In this document: positions 1 to 10,765 of the stretch, piece by piece
How the letters are laid out: every line of letters starts with the position of its first letter
How positions within the stretch are numbered: the first letter of the stretch is position 1
DNA from: Perca fluviatilis
Taxonomy: Eukaryota; Chordata; Actinopteri; Perciformes; Percidae
Reading direction: 5' to 3'
Assembly (NCBI RefSeq): GCF_010015445.1
Contig: NC_053134.1
Location: 2,856,120 to 2,920,119 of the forward strand
Length of the DNA: 64,000 bases
The notes under the pieces: model-generated
What the model was told of the DNA's origin: nothing
Database searches by the model: none
The model's input: only the letters and a program-made list of their open reading frames with translations
Position numbers and translations under genes: made by a program

Positions 1-50
1 GGTGTGTTAAAAAATATATATATAGAGAGAGAGAGAGAGAGAAAGTGCCG
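1..50. repeat. TA/GA microsatellite
   Basis: A short TA run (about 13-24) is followed by a GA run (about 25-42). It is simple sequence with no coding content. Confidence 0.8.
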
Positions 51-327
51 CTACAGTACCGTTACAGCCGTTCCCCGGCTGCAGAGATGCAGAGAGCCGA
101 AGACCCAGAAACACTGACCAATCAGAGAACACCGGGAGTTTTCAGGGGGAGGTCTTAAAGAGACAGGCAAAAAAACTTGAAGTTTCAGGCTGAGGGTGAA
201 TACAGGTCTATTCAGACAGACAGTAAGAGAGAAATATGTTTTTTGAAAATGACAGCATGTAAACATGTTCCAGTAGAGACCCAAAATACAAGTATGTACC
301 TGATAATGAGCTTAAGATGGGACCTTT
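51..327. mobile_element. Right part of a dispersed MITE-like element
   Basis: The segment ends in GATGGGACCTTTAAA. From memory, the text before it (tracts about tridecamer-scale words such as AAACATGTTCCAGTAGAGAC and AAATACAAGTATG) matches a very abundant teleost repeat whose end reads as a GGTCCCAT-type terminus. The other end would lie before the window or has been lost. No TSD can be checked. An open frame on the minus strand here has no recognisable domain. Confidence 0.4.
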
Positions 328-366
328 AAAATCATAGGATGTCAACTTCTTTCCCCAATCAAGTAA

Positions 367-369
<3 letters not shown>

Positions 370-405
<36 letters not shown>

Positions 406-424
406 TATATAGGTATATATATCA
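370..424. repeat. (AT)n microsatellite
   Basis: A nearly pure AT dinucleotide run is followed by two GGTATAT interruptions. Confidence 0.9.
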
Positions 425-2519
425 TATCAACCTGAACAAACGCAAACCATGAAAGCCATCGAACCGTCTTTATTATCACATGAACAATGAAAGTCTTTTA
501 TTATCCAGTTTGACAGCGAGTCATAACGGAAAATTAACATAAATAAACTCCTTTTAAAAGTAGATGTTCTTCAGGGCTAAATTACGTGGTATCGGATCAG
601 TGCATAAACTCCAATACTCGCCGATACAGGACGTACGTTTTAGGCAGTATCGGAGGCTTTTTTCCGACACTGGTATCGGAACAGCTCTAGTTTTAACCCA
701 ACAAACCAGACCAGTGGATCTGGACTGGATCTCTTGGAGGCTGCTGAGTTAAATCCTCTGATTATAATCAGCATTTCTTCTGCGTTAAGGGTCCTAAACG
801 AAGGGTTGTCATAGCGACACGTGATGCTGCGATAGATGGTACCGTGGATTGTGTGTCCGGAACAGTGAGACAAACTTCATGCAAAAGGACTCAACTCTTC
901 ACTGCGCTCTTAACTAACTGTAGCTCTTCTATTAATGTAGTTTTCCCTTTGAGTCCCAGTAGCCACAAATGTTGATACATTAGAGAGCCACAGTCCTGAC
1001 ACCTCATCAGGCTTTGCTGCTCCTCTAGCTTCTAAGACTGAAGAATGCAATCCTTCGTTGAGGGGTTTCTTCCATCCGTCTTTCTCCATACATTCATTCA
1101 TTTCATTGAGTTGCGAGGAACCATGCACTATATTAAAGATATCCATTCCCACAGCACTGATTCCATCGATAACAGTCGTGTCATACTAATACAACACACA
1201 GTACTGTTCATGTACATGTAGATTTTTTCTCCAGTCGCTTCTACTTTGCTGTTTTTTTTTTAATTAGTGCAATAACATTACACAAAGAACACAGGGCCAT
1301 TGGTTCATTAACCCTTGCGATGTCCTCCGTCTGTTTTAACGTTACCTGTTTATGAAACATAAAGTATTAATTATCACTATAATTCTTGCGTTACATGTTC
1401 TTAGCCAACTTCATTCCAACTTGTTACCACTAGTTTTACACCTCTTGTTGGAATTCAATGGTCAACAAACTTCATTTATATGAAATTATACCTAATTTCT
1501 TTCCTAAACCCAACCGTTTATTGTTTTCCTAAGCGTGTGACGTTGGTCACCGTCGTGTTTGTGTCGGTTTGTTTTTTCTTCGTGTTTTTTTTTGTGTTAC
1601 TGAAGCCTTTCCCAATTTTCTTTTCCTAAACCCAACCTTGTTTTTTTACACGCGCGTGTTCGATTTCCCCCCCTTCCATTTAAAACAAAATAACTGCGAA
1701 CTGTAAATATATTTTAAAAATATATATTTATTGTATTTAATTAAAGTGCATCAACATAAACAAAATTGCAAAGGCAAACCCTTCCTCCAAGTGAAAAGTC
1801 ACCGTGCAGTGTGCAACAAAGATCGTTAAACATCCAAATTATTTATACTGTATTTGGATTGAAAAAAATCTGAAAAATCGATTTTTTGAAAATATGAATC
1901 GATTTGACCTACCAACTCGATTTTTAAATCAAATCGATTTTTTTCCCAGCCTAGCGCGACGCCACGTGGCGTGCATGTTTACATTCGCTGGATACAGCGT
2001 AGATATACACGTGGAAAGCTCAAAATGCGTACAGATAACACGCCATTTGGCTTTAGGAAAGTGGCGTGTATGTTTACGCGAAGTCACGATGCCACGTTGT
2101 GCACTGATTTTAAAAAAAAGAAGCAAAGTAGAAGTGACCGGATTAGTTGTTTTCGTGGGATAACAGGTGATTGATTTGTGATGCAACCCTTGTTCCTTGG
2201 GTGTATTCCTTGGATGTACGTGGATAAATGAGCGTCTACAGCACTTTGATACCATTCAAACCCTGCGTGAGTTAAACGACGATTCATTTCTTAGCATCCA
2301 AAAAAACTACAGATTTCTTTTCCATTAATTTCGAGTTTCTTCTGTTTCCATGATATCCACCACCGCTCTATTTAAATGTTGTCTTGCCATTGTTACAGTC
2401 ATGTTCTTTATTTCTAAGATGTATGTTTTGGGGCATTTTATTTATTTTTTTGTATTTATTTTACTCTACGTTAATTTACAGTCCTCGGCTGGAAATCGGC
2501 TGTGGCTAACCACGTTTAT
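425..2519. other. Gene-free spacer with decayed dispersed repeats
   Basis: No supported gene is present. Three pieces look like decayed teleost repeats. At about 575-692 is a GTATCGG-rich segment with GGTATCGGATCAG near one end and GGTATCGGAACAG near the other. At about 1830-1955 is an AAATCGATTT-rich segment ending TTTTTCCCAGCCTAG, like the end of an hAT-type MITE. At 1957-2105 is a segment containing the palindrome GCCACGTGGC (1961-1970). The words CCTAAACCCAACC at about 1505 and 1627 recall the complement of the 29-bp minisatellite near 11.5 kb. Confidence 0.5.
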
Positions 2520-2960
2520 AGGTCCTGTAGGTAGGATTGTGAAGATCCAGGACTTAGCCAAAGTCACAACTTCTCAGTCTCTCCCCCCCCTTTCCCCTAA
2601 AGCCCAAAACGATCTCCTAAGCCCCTCCCTCCACAAGGGAGAATGAATGCGTGTGCATGAGCAGTGATTGACACGCAGTTAGACACCCCCTCTGGCCCTG
2701 ATTGGTGCATCTGAACAGTTAGACACCCCCCTGGCCCTGATTGGTGCATCTGAACAGTTAGACACCCCCCCTGGCCCTGATTGGTGCATCTGAACAGGGA
2801 GCGGTGGATTTTTGTAAATCTCACTCCAGGCTGTAGGTGGAGCCAGAGGAGCTGGATTTATTTTAAATGACCTGCTTCATGTAGTTCTACTGGAACATAG
2901 GGTCAGTTTCAGCAAATATGACAGAAAGGTAGTTTTATAAGGCTTACCTACTGCACCTTT
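2520..2960. mobile_element. MITE-like element with imperfect TIRs
   Basis: The left end reads AGGTCCTGTAGGTAGG and the reverse complement of the right end reads AGGTGCAGTAGGTAAG, so the termini are related inverted repeats. Size is about 440 bp and no coding sequence is seen. I recognise the body (for example CTCCAGGCTGTAGGTGGAG and GACCTGCTTCATGTAG) as a common fish repeat, from memory only. A three-copy minisatellite lies inside. I did not find a clear TSD. Confidence 0.55.
2678..2797. repeat. ~39-bp minisatellite, 3 copies
   Basis: The word GGCCCTGATTGGTGCATCTG occurs three times, each copy led by GTTAGACACCCCC with a varying C-run. It is a local expansion inside the surrounding MITE-like element. 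Confidence 0.85.
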
Positions 2961-3280
2961 CAGCGGCAAAGGTCTCAGGTGTGGAAATCCCAACTCCTTA
3001 AAAATTACGTTCTCATACGACTAAACTGCCCTCTCGTCTCGTTTCGAGGGAGGCGTATTTTCTAGTAAGATCCTTTTTATTAAACCAGAAACAGCCTCGA
3101 AATAACCATCGCCAGACTCCATTTGAAAAAACAGTAATTTTATCATCGTAAAACACACTTCCTTCAAAGTCAACCGAAACAAAATAAAACAATAAAAAAG
3201 CCGTCTTGGTTCATCTTTCCACTGTTGCAACAATCACCACTCTGGTTTGGTTGAAATAAACCCTTAATTCACCCATTTAC
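2961..3280. other. Non-coding spacer, part of a dispersed repeat
   Basis: No gene is seen. The end (CACCACTCTGGTTTGGTT at about 3236-3253) reappears reverse-complemented near 14365-14382, so this is the start of a repeat family present twice in the window. Confidence 0.45.
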
Positions 3281-3283
3281 ATG

Positions 3284-3568
3284 TGGAGATATGCTGGCTC
3301 TATACACGCTAAAAGTCCTGATTATTTACATGGAGTCTGGTGGAGATATGCTGGCTCTATACACGCTAAAAGTCCTGATTATTTACATGGAGTCTGGTGG
3401 AGATATGCTGGCTCTATACACGCTAAAAGTCCTGATTATTTACATGGAGTCTGGTGGAGATATGCTGGCTCTATACACGCTAAAAGTCCTGATTATTTAC
3501 ATGGAGTCTGGTGGAGATATGCTGGCTCTATACACGCTAAAAGTCCTGATTATTTACATGGAGTCTGG
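3284..3568. repeat. 57-bp minisatellite, 5 essentially identical copies
   Basis: Units start at 3284, 3341, 3398, 3455 and 3512 and are identical by eye; the core word is GGCTCTATACACGCTAAAAG. Because 57 is divisible by 3 the array stays open in several frames, giving 19-residue repeat peptides, but these are an artefact of the period. Identity between copies implies recent expansion or active homogenisation. A single related unit, inverted, lies near 14270-14300. Confidence 0.95.
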
Positions 3569-4306
3569 TGGAGTTTGGTGATGGTGATTTTGGGGCTGTT
3601 TCATGTTAAACTAAAAGGATCTTACTCTTTAACTAAAAGGTCTATCTCTGTAGGGATCCTTTCCATAATGTTGTCAGACACTAATATAATAATCTGAGCC
3701 TGTCAGTGGTGAACAATTGTCCAATGTGATTACACTACAACTATTGTTTTTGTGGGTAAAATAACATTCAAAGGCCGAGACTAAATTACTTTGCTGCCAC
3801 GCAGCAGAGTCCACAACAGATCTGCTATCACTGAACATGATTCATCCTTTATCAGAGGGAGTTTTTGATCTTAAAGTGTCCAAATTCCCAACACCACCCA
3901 TTCCTACAGTCTAAAAATTACCTACACGTTGCTTAGCAACAGCCGCAAGGCCGAGTGATGTCGCTGCCAATGAGAAGTGAAAAAACAGCCAAACTTGAAG
4001 TCTGCGGCTGCTTCAGGTCTCTGTGTGAACCGACTGTTGTTGTAAATACATCTTTCCTCCTCAGGTTTAGATGTTTTTTGGATCTTTAATGTTGCTGTAG
4101 CGAGTTCTGTCTGGAAAAGTGTCTCGGATTTGTGTTGTTGATGTTTGAGTTTGACCTGAGCGGGAGTAGAACCAGATTTATTTAAAAAAAAAAAGTTTAG
4201 CCTGTCCTTTGCAAAGTAAACAAGCAGTGAATGTAAAATGTTAAATTAGTTATTTCTCCTGAGGCATAATGTGCAGGAAACTGTGTTTTTAGGTTTTATT
4301 GTTCTT
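3569..4306. other. Gene-free spacer
   Basis: After the minisatellite the dispersed repeat continues (TGGGGCTGTTTCATGTTAA). The rest is AT-rich sequence in which I see no gene, TIR pair or tandem array. Confidence 0.4.
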
Positions 4307-4544
4307 AAAGGGACGGTTCAGAGTAATTTCACCCTAGGGTCCTTTGCATCATGACCTCAAGCCAATCCCACCCCCCCAACCAGAAGCTTTTTGTCCCTTG
4401 GTCTACCATTGGTCGAGTTAGCGTTATCAGCCGAATGGCTTAGTGCAGGCGCTAATGGAACCAAAGGTGTATCTCGTAAATTACCCCACTAATTATGACC
4501 AGAATGGTACCAAACTTCTACAGTAGTACAAATAGGTTCTGTAC

Positions 4545-5739
4545 TAGAGCTTAGATCGGGCCGAAAAAATCAAGCCCAACCCTACCCCGAGACACGTTGT
4601 GTCCGAGACCGAGCCCGATTTAAACCCGAAATTTTTTTAATATGTAGGCTGTTATAACTGACGTTCTCAACCAATGACGGACTGGCCATCTGGAATTTGG
4701 GCAAATGCTCCCTATTGACCCCTATGGGCCACTACTGATAATTTGTCTTTGGTAAATTTTGTTAAAGTTATTTTATGCATGCAGCCACAAATATTCAAGA
4801 TTGTACTGCAGCGAAGTGCGTGGAAAGATATACTAGGAAGTAGGGCCGGGCGATATGGAGAAAATCAATCAAATATCGCGATATTTTTGACCAAATACCT
4901 CGATATCGATACCGCAACAATATTGTAGTGTTTACTATCGGTGCTTTCACAAAATATTTTCACAATGAGATTTTAGATCAATAATCATCAGTAATGTGGA
5001 TGTAATGACTAAGTGGGTAAAGGCAAATAATAGAACAGTTACAACAGTCTAAGTTCAGAAAATGACATCACTTTACTGTAATGCAGCCTTTAAAACCAGG
5101 AAAAGACCCTTATGTCATTACGATATCCAAAATCTAAGACGATATCTAGTCTCGTATCACGATATCAATATCGACATATTGCCCAGCTCTACTAGGAAGG
5201 TAGAGTTCCTGATTTCCAAGCTAGGTTATTGACCAAAGTAGGGCAAGTGTAGCAAATGCCAGGGCCATTTTTTGATCCCAGTCCATCACTTCTCTCAACT
5301 ACAGAAATCTGTTTAGAATCATCTTAATGAATAATGCAACAAGGCCGAAGCATGTTACTTTAATCAGACCGGAATGGATCGCAAATGGATCCGAATTTAA
5401 GAAACGCATTAAAAAAAATAACTCAGACCCCTAGCTCCCTCAGCCGAATAATGTGGGTAACAGATCAAGGCAGCAACGTTAATCAAATCCCTGGAACCAT
5501 ACAGGAGACTTCCTGGTCTCAATCACCTAGTTAATACCGTCCTTCTCCACGGTCTGCATGCCGACACACTGGCCGACAACAGTCAAGTCAGCGCAGGACA
5601 TTTACCCAGAGCTACAGGACAAGCTGGAGAGGCATAGCTTTCTCCCCACCCAATCAGGCTAATAGAGTAATGATTTAAAAAAAACACAAATGCTTGATCA
5701 AGGGTCAAGTTCGGGCTCGGGCAGAGAATCTAAACTCTA
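4545..5739. mobile_element. Non-autonomous hAT-type element with 8-bp TSD
   Basis: Ends are TAGAGCTTAGAT on the left and ATCTAAACTCTA on the right (imperfect inverted repeats). They are flanked by a perfect 8-bp duplication TTCTGTAC at 4537-4544 and 5740-5747. An 8-bp TSD and TAGRG-type ends are hallmarks of the hAT superfamily. The element is 1,195 bp with no transposase, and it carries another hAT MITE inside it. It sits in the edge of the left arm of the fold-back element, so it inserted later than that element. Confidence 0.8.
4841..5191. mobile_element. hAT-type MITE with 8-bp TSD
   Basis: The 351-bp element starts TAGGGCCGGGCGATATGG and ends CATATTGCCCAGCTCTA, an inverted pair. It is flanked by a perfect 8-bp TSD CTAGGAAG at 4833-4840 and 5192-5199. 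The interior is rich in GATATC and CGATAT words. I recognise it as a very common teleost MITE, from memory. It is the youngest of three nested insertions here. Confidence 0.88.
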
Positions 5740-6340
5740 TTCTGTACTCTACTAAGTTTGTAAGTACACCAGGAGTTTATTTAAATAACGCTTCTACTCT
5801 CTGCTGCGTTCCTTTTCAGTTGTACTCTAGCTTTTTTGGGTCCTTGGCTTTACTCGGATAATAGAAGTCACCTTCATCGAAATGTCTGCTGCCAACAGGT
5901 TCTCGCTCCCATCTCGTAAAATTACGGACGCTTGGTCAGGTGCCTTTGTCGTTGTTGTTAACGCTAAAAGTCTCCGTTAGCGTCATTTAACGCGCTTTAA
6001 CGAAACGCGCTTGGTCAGGACTATTGGCGTCACTTTTGACTTTCAGTTATGTTAAGGAAAAGGTCGTGGGTGGGCTTACAAACTTTCCAATGCCTCGTTT
6101 TATGAGTACAGAACCTATCTACCTACCTATTTGTACTACTGTAGAAGTTTGGTACCATTCTGGGCATTATTAGTGGGGTAATTTACGAGATACACCTTTG
6201 GTTCCATTAGCGCCTGCACTAAGCCATTCGGCTGATAGCGCTAACTCGACCAATGGTAGACCAAGGGATAAAAAGCTTCTGGGGGGGGTGGAGGTGTTTG
6301 GCTCGAGGTCATGGTGCAAATTACTCCAAACTGTCCCTTT

Positions 6341-6705
6341 TACATGAAAAAGCTAACATCTGATAATGTTCTCCAAACACAAAGAGACTCACAGATCAAC
6401 TTCACAGCATGGTGTGACGTTCAGAGGCATCGGGAAATCAGAGTTGTACGACAGGAAGGTCTGATGTAGCTTCATGATGTAGCTCCGGGAAGTCATTACT
6501 GCACCCTCCTCTTCTTTCATATTCTTCCCTCCCTCCTTCCATCTATACCTCCATTTTCCTACCTTTGCTTTTCTTTATGTCTTTCTGTATTCTTTCTTTA
6601 AGTCCGTCTTTTTTCCCTCTTTCTTGATGTCTGGGAAGGGGTGTGGGGGAATTTACTATTTGAGTGAATGTGTATGTTGTACTGTAATGTCTTGTACTGT
6701 CCAGT
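6341..6705. other. Spacer with pyrimidine-rich tract
   Basis: No gene is seen. From about 6490 to 6640 the plus strand is strongly C/T-rich (CCCTCCCTCCTTCC and similar), a polypyrimidine tract. Confidence 0.6.
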
Positions 6706-6856
6706 CAGGGGCGGATCTACCGGGGTGGCATAGGGGGGCAAATGCCACCCTAAAAGAAAGCTGCTGCCCCCCCAGCTGGCAGCAACGAATTAAAAGTCAT
6801 GGCCAATTTGACAATTTACAAGCGCGAATCTCCAAAGTCCGACTGCAGTCAGTCAA

Positions 6857-7321
6857 CAGTCCCTCCAGAAAATCGTGATTATGCGATCAGATAATTCAAT
6901 GCATAATCAGCCGCATGCCGCACTTTCGCCGCATAAATTGCCGATTTACGCGCAAAATTTGCGGGGGCTTGCATGATTTCATAATCATAATAAAAAAAGT
7001 CCCGCAATATTTCTCAGCAGAAAGTTGAAAAATGTTGCGTTTACTTCACACAAGAGCAGCCATTTTCCCCTGTTGCCATGGGAACGTTATGAAGTGACGT
7101 AATCACACGAACATCATCGAAAAAGCAACGGTTTTGGGGGAATCACTTTTTTTTCTCTTTTTCATCAAACTGCAGTTTTTGCAAGTTCCTGCAATTTCAT
7201 TGCAGAAAATTGCATAAATATCATATAGCATATTCCATCGCATTATTTAAGAAAACGTGCCGCATAGTCAAGGATTTTTTCCCGCAACAATCACAAAAAA
7301 CTCTCTTTTCTGGAAGGACTG
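6857..7321. mobile_element. MITE nested in the hAT element
   Basis: The left end CAGTCCCTCCAGAAAA matches the inverted right end TTTTCTGGAAGGACTG with one mismatch. Length is 465 bp, with no coding sequence. A clear TSD was not found by eye. The interior has many GCATAA and GCAATT words. The end sequence suggests an hAT-like MITE, but the class is uncertain without a TSD. Confidence 0.65.
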
Positions 7322-7384
7322 AGTCCTGGCACTCACCAATCACCTGTGTCTTCCCTTAATGCCTGTCCTGTGATAAAGCCCCTT

Positions 7385-7567
7385 ACTTCTATCAGACTTC
7401 TATCTCCTATTAAGTGAGATCACATTGTATGGTCACTTATTCCTAATATACTTCTATCAGACTTCTATCTCCTATTAAGTGAGATCACATTGTATGGTCA
7501 CTTATTCCTAATATACTTCTATCAGACTTCTATCTCCTATTAAGTGAGGTCACATTGTATGGTCGCC
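7385..7567. repeat. 65-bp minisatellite, ~2.8 copies
   Basis: The word ACTTCTATCAGACTTCTATC starts at 7385, 7450 and 7515, a 65-bp period. Copies differ by single bases (GAGATCACA becomes GAGGTCACA in the third). Confidence 0.92.
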
Positions 7568-7795
7568 TCAAATGCAGGACACTGATTGCATGAGATGAAG
7601 TTTGTCTGGATGAGTTTGTAAATGGCAGCCTGTGCCCTTTTGTAGTGTGCATACTATTTCTCATCACACTGTGATAACTGTGATTAATTTCAGTATATAT
7701 ACACGTCTGCCATATGTTGCCACCCCTCAAAAATTCCTGCCCCCCCTCTCTCGCCACCCCATAAATATTTTTCTAGATCCGCCCCTGTGTCCAGT

Positions 7796-8897
7796 CCTAC
7801 CGAGGACCCTCTCGAAAATGAGATGACACATCTCAAGAGGTATTCCTCGTAAAATAAATAAATGTCTTTGTTTAATTCTCTCTTTCTGTGTTTCTTTCTT
7901 CTTTGATTATTATTTCGTTCTTTTATCCTTTGTATTTCTCTTTCTTTCTTTCTCTCTCTCTCATGCCATTTCCTTTTAGTTTCTGTTGTTAAAATTACAA
8001 AACCTGTTAAATAGAAGCTTCCTTTCTAAAAAACAAAAATAAAATAAACGAGTGAAAGACAAACGATAAAACAATCCGAAAGCTTTCTCCCACTTTAACC
8101 CTTGTGTTGTCCTTTAGGGTAAACAAATTTTAACTTTTTTTGACACTTTTGTCACTAATTTTGCCACGTTTTTGTCTCTTCAGTGTATTTTTTGGGGGTG
8201 GGGGTTGGGCCTTTCCCCCCCCCCCCCCACAAAAAACAAAAACAAAAAACGGTTTTTAAATCTAATTTTAATTTTGGAATTTATGGTCAAAACACCTCAT
8301 GTAGCCTATTAGAAATTATTATCTAAGTTTTGAGTAAAAAAAAAAAAGCATAAAGTATGAATAATTTTGACTAATATTTAAGATCAAAGGAACGTATGTT
8401 GATGGATAATCACAGAATGTCAAAGTGAAGTCAGAATAAGTCTATAAAATTTAATAAAACAACAAAAATTCAATAAAAGTAGTAAACTGATCCTTAATTT
8501 GACTTGTGAAGAGCGTTTCATGGAACTTTCTGTCTTGCTTTTTGGGGCAATTTTGGTTGAAAGAAACCCAAAAATGTTTCCTGCTGTTTTTCTCTTTATC
8601 GCATCACTAATATTTCAGTTCGGTAGAAACACGTAAACTTGTAAACTGACTTAAAAAAACACCATCTTGTCAGTTTTTTTGCCCTGAATCATCCGTATAC
8701 TCCCCAAAGAAATCGTAGCTTCGCTGTAGCATTTCTGTGTGTTTCTATGAGCCGCTGTTGTCTGTCTGTCTGTCTGTCTGTCTGTTACAGACCTGGGAGC
8801 TGCTGTAGCAACTTAAACAGACAATACATGTATTTAACTTCTTCCCCACCAAAATAAAAGATGTTTCATTATATTTTTATACACCTAAGTTTAGTAT
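7796..8897. other. Gene-free spacer
   Basis: It includes a pyrimidine-rich tract (about 7865-7965), followed by sequence at about 7970-8030 that resembles 12860-12930 (shared words ACAAACCTGTTGAATAGAAG with one or two changes). A segment from about 8098 starts AACCCTTGTGTTGTCCT, like the end of a common fish DNA element. A C-run lies at about 8215-8229. No gene is supported. Confidence 0.5.
8761..8784. repeat. (TCTG)6 microsatellite
   Basis: Six tandem TCTG units. Confidence 0.95.
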
Positions 8898-9694
8898 TTA
8901 AAGGTCCCATGGCATGAAAATGTCACATTATGAGGGTTTTTCTAACATTCATTTGAGTTCCCCCAGCCTGCCTATGGTCCCCCAGTGGCTAGAAATGGTG
9001 ATAGGTGTAAACCGAGCCCTGGGTATCCTGCTCTGCCTTTGAGAAAATGAAAGCTCAGATGGACCAATCAGGAATCTTCTCCTTATGAGGTCATAAGGGG
9101 AAAGGTTACCTCCCCTTTCTCTGCTTTGCCCGCCCAGAGAATTTGGGCCACCCATGAGAGAGAGAGAGACATCATGGCTTTCAAACGAGCAAAGTGAGAC
9201 TTCAGATACAGTATTAGGGGACCACTAAGGTCTATATAAAAGAGACTTCAGATACAGTATTAGGGGACCACTAAGGTCTATATAAAAGAGACTTCAGATA
9301 CAGTATTAGGGGACCACTAAGGTCTATATAAAAGAGACTTCAGATACAGTATTAGGGGACCACTAAGGCCTATATAAAAGAGACTTCAGATACAGTATTA
9401 GGGGACCACTAAGGTCTATATAAAAGAGACTTCAGATACAGTATTAGGGGACCACTAAGGTCTATATAAAAGAGACTTCAGATACAGTATTAGGGGACCA
9501 CTAAGGTCTATATAAAAGAGACTTCAGATACAGTATTAGGGGACCACTAAGGTCTATATAAAAGAGACTTCAGATACAGTATTAGGGGACCACTAAGGTC
9601 TATATAAAAGAGACTTCAGATACAGTATTACGGGACCACTAAGGCCTATACTATATAAAATCATCCAAAAAGCACCATGTCATGGGACCTTTAA
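8898..9694. mobile_element. MITE with GGTCCCATG TIRs carrying a minisatellite
   Basis: The left end TTAAAGGTCCCATGGCATG matches the inverted right end CATGTCATGGGACCTTTAA with one mismatch. TTAA stands at both outer edges, so either the target site is TTAA (as in piggyBac-type elements) or TTAA is part of the TIR; sequence alone does not decide. Length is 797 bp, with no transposase. The 3' half is a 46-bp tandem array. I recognise it as an abundant fish repeat, from memory. Confidence 0.75.
9196..9656. repeat. 46-bp minisatellite, ~10 copies
   Basis: Units begin GAGACTTCAGATACAGTATT at 9196, then every 46 bp (9242, 9288 and so on). Each contains GGGGACCACTAAGGTCTATA. Units are nearly identical, with occasional GGTCTATA to GGCCTATA changes. 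The array is an expansion within the MITE. Confidence 0.95.
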
Positions 9695-9768
9695 TGAGAT
9701 TTTAAATTGATTTTTTTTCCCGGTGGCCGACAGGTGCAAAACACCCTGCAACACATACACAAACACGC

Positions 9769-10045
9769 TGCAAATACACACAACACAACCAAATACACAC
9801 AACACAACCAAATACACACAACACGACCAAATACACACAACACGACCAAATACACACAACACGACCAAATACACACAACACGACCAAATACACACAACAC
9901 GACCAAATACACACAACACGACCAAATACACACAACACAACCAAATACACACAACACGACCAAATACACACAACACGACCAAATACACACAACACGACCA
10001 AATACACACAACACGACCAAATACACACAACACGACCAAATACAC
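9769..10045. repeat. 19-bp minisatellite, ~14-15 copies
   Basis: The unit is CAAATACACACAACACGAC, with AACACAACC variants in units near 9785-9805 and 9945. It is open in several frames on both strands only because of composition. Confidence 0.95.
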
Positions 10046-10371
10046 CCACGTGCTGCAAATACAGAGACAATGCAAAATGAAAAGCACACAATCCCCGAAA
10101 ACAAATGCAACTGAGAAACGCTGCATCCTGTTTACACAACGGAAGGCAAGGTTACTTTAGAGAGAGGGGATGATTTGTTTTCCTAATTTAAGTATTAGAT
10201 TTTTAATTATATGGGCTAACTGCTGTTAGCTAGCGAGCTCTTGTAGAAGTCAGTCTCTAACATGGAAACCTGTTGCTCTTTGATAGTGAGACGAGGGCCA
10301 ATCCTAAAAATCAATATGCACCTTTTTACTACACTTTTCTACCAGTTTCCAAAACAAATCTTTCATCTGCT

Positions 10372-10726
10372 CTCTGTCTCTCTCTCTGTCTCTCTCTGTC
10401 TCTCTCTCTCTTTCTGTCTGTCTCTCTCTATCTGCCTCTCTCTCTGTCTGTCTCTCTCTCTGTCTTTCTCTATCTGTCTCTCTGTCTGTCTGTCTCTCTC
10501 TCTCTATCGGCCTCTCTCTCTGTCTGTCTCTCTGTCTTTGTTTCTGTCTTTCTCTATCTGTCTGTCTCTCTCTCTCTGTCTGTATATCTCTCTTTGTGTG
10601 TGTCTCTCTCTCTGTCTGTCTCTCTCTCTTTCTGTCTGTCTCTCTCTATCTGCCCCTCTCTCTGTCTGTCTCTCTCGCTCTCTCTATCGGCCTCTCTCTC
10701 TCTGTGTCTCTCTCTCTATCTTTCTC

Positions 10727-10763
<37 letters not shown>

Positions 10764-10765
10764 GT
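10372..10765. repeat. TCTC/TCTG compound microsatellite
   Basis: About 390 bp of interspersed TCTC, TCTG and TATC units, ending in a pure (TCTG)n run. It generates long Leu/Ser-rich frames that are not genes. Confidence 0.95.

Larger units (their letters stand above)
4307..6340. mobile_element. Fold-back DNA element with ~235-bp TIRs
   Basis: The left arm, 4307 to about 4544, begins AAAGGGACGGTTCAGAGTAA. The right arm, about 6105-6340, is its reverse complement, ending ACTCCAAACTGTCCCTTT. Shared internal words in inverted order include TTGGTCTACCATTGGTCGAG, GTGCAGGCGCTAATGGAACC and TACAGTAGTACAAATAGGTT. No transposase frame is visible, so it is non-autonomous. The left arm is interrupted at its inner edge by an hAT-type insertion. 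The inner part, about 5895-6085, resembles sequence at 11290-11480. No TSD was established. Confidence 0.75.
6706..7787. mobile_element. Non-autonomous hAT element, 8-bp TSD
   Basis: The left end CAGGGGCGGATCTA and right end TAGATCCGCCCCTG are perfect inverted repeats. They are flanked by a perfect 8-bp duplication TGTCCAGT at 6698-6705 and 7788-7795. Element length is 1,082 bp. These features are diagnostic of hAT transposons. No transposase is encoded, and an open frame overlapping the left end has no hAT domain. The element carries a second TIR element (6857-7321) and a 65-bp tandem triplication. Confidence 0.9.

Noticed and set aside
3281..3697. 138-codon frame with 19-residue repeats
   Set aside because: It is a 57-bp minisatellite read in frame; two frames are open at once and there is no gene context.
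9196..9656. Possible CRISPR array (regular 46-bp spacing)
   Set aside because: Units are contiguous with no unique spacers, and the setting is a eukaryotic transposon.
9680..10160. Long repetitive frames on both strands
   Set aside because: They come from the 19-bp minisatellite. All frames stay open because the unit lacks stops, not because of coding.
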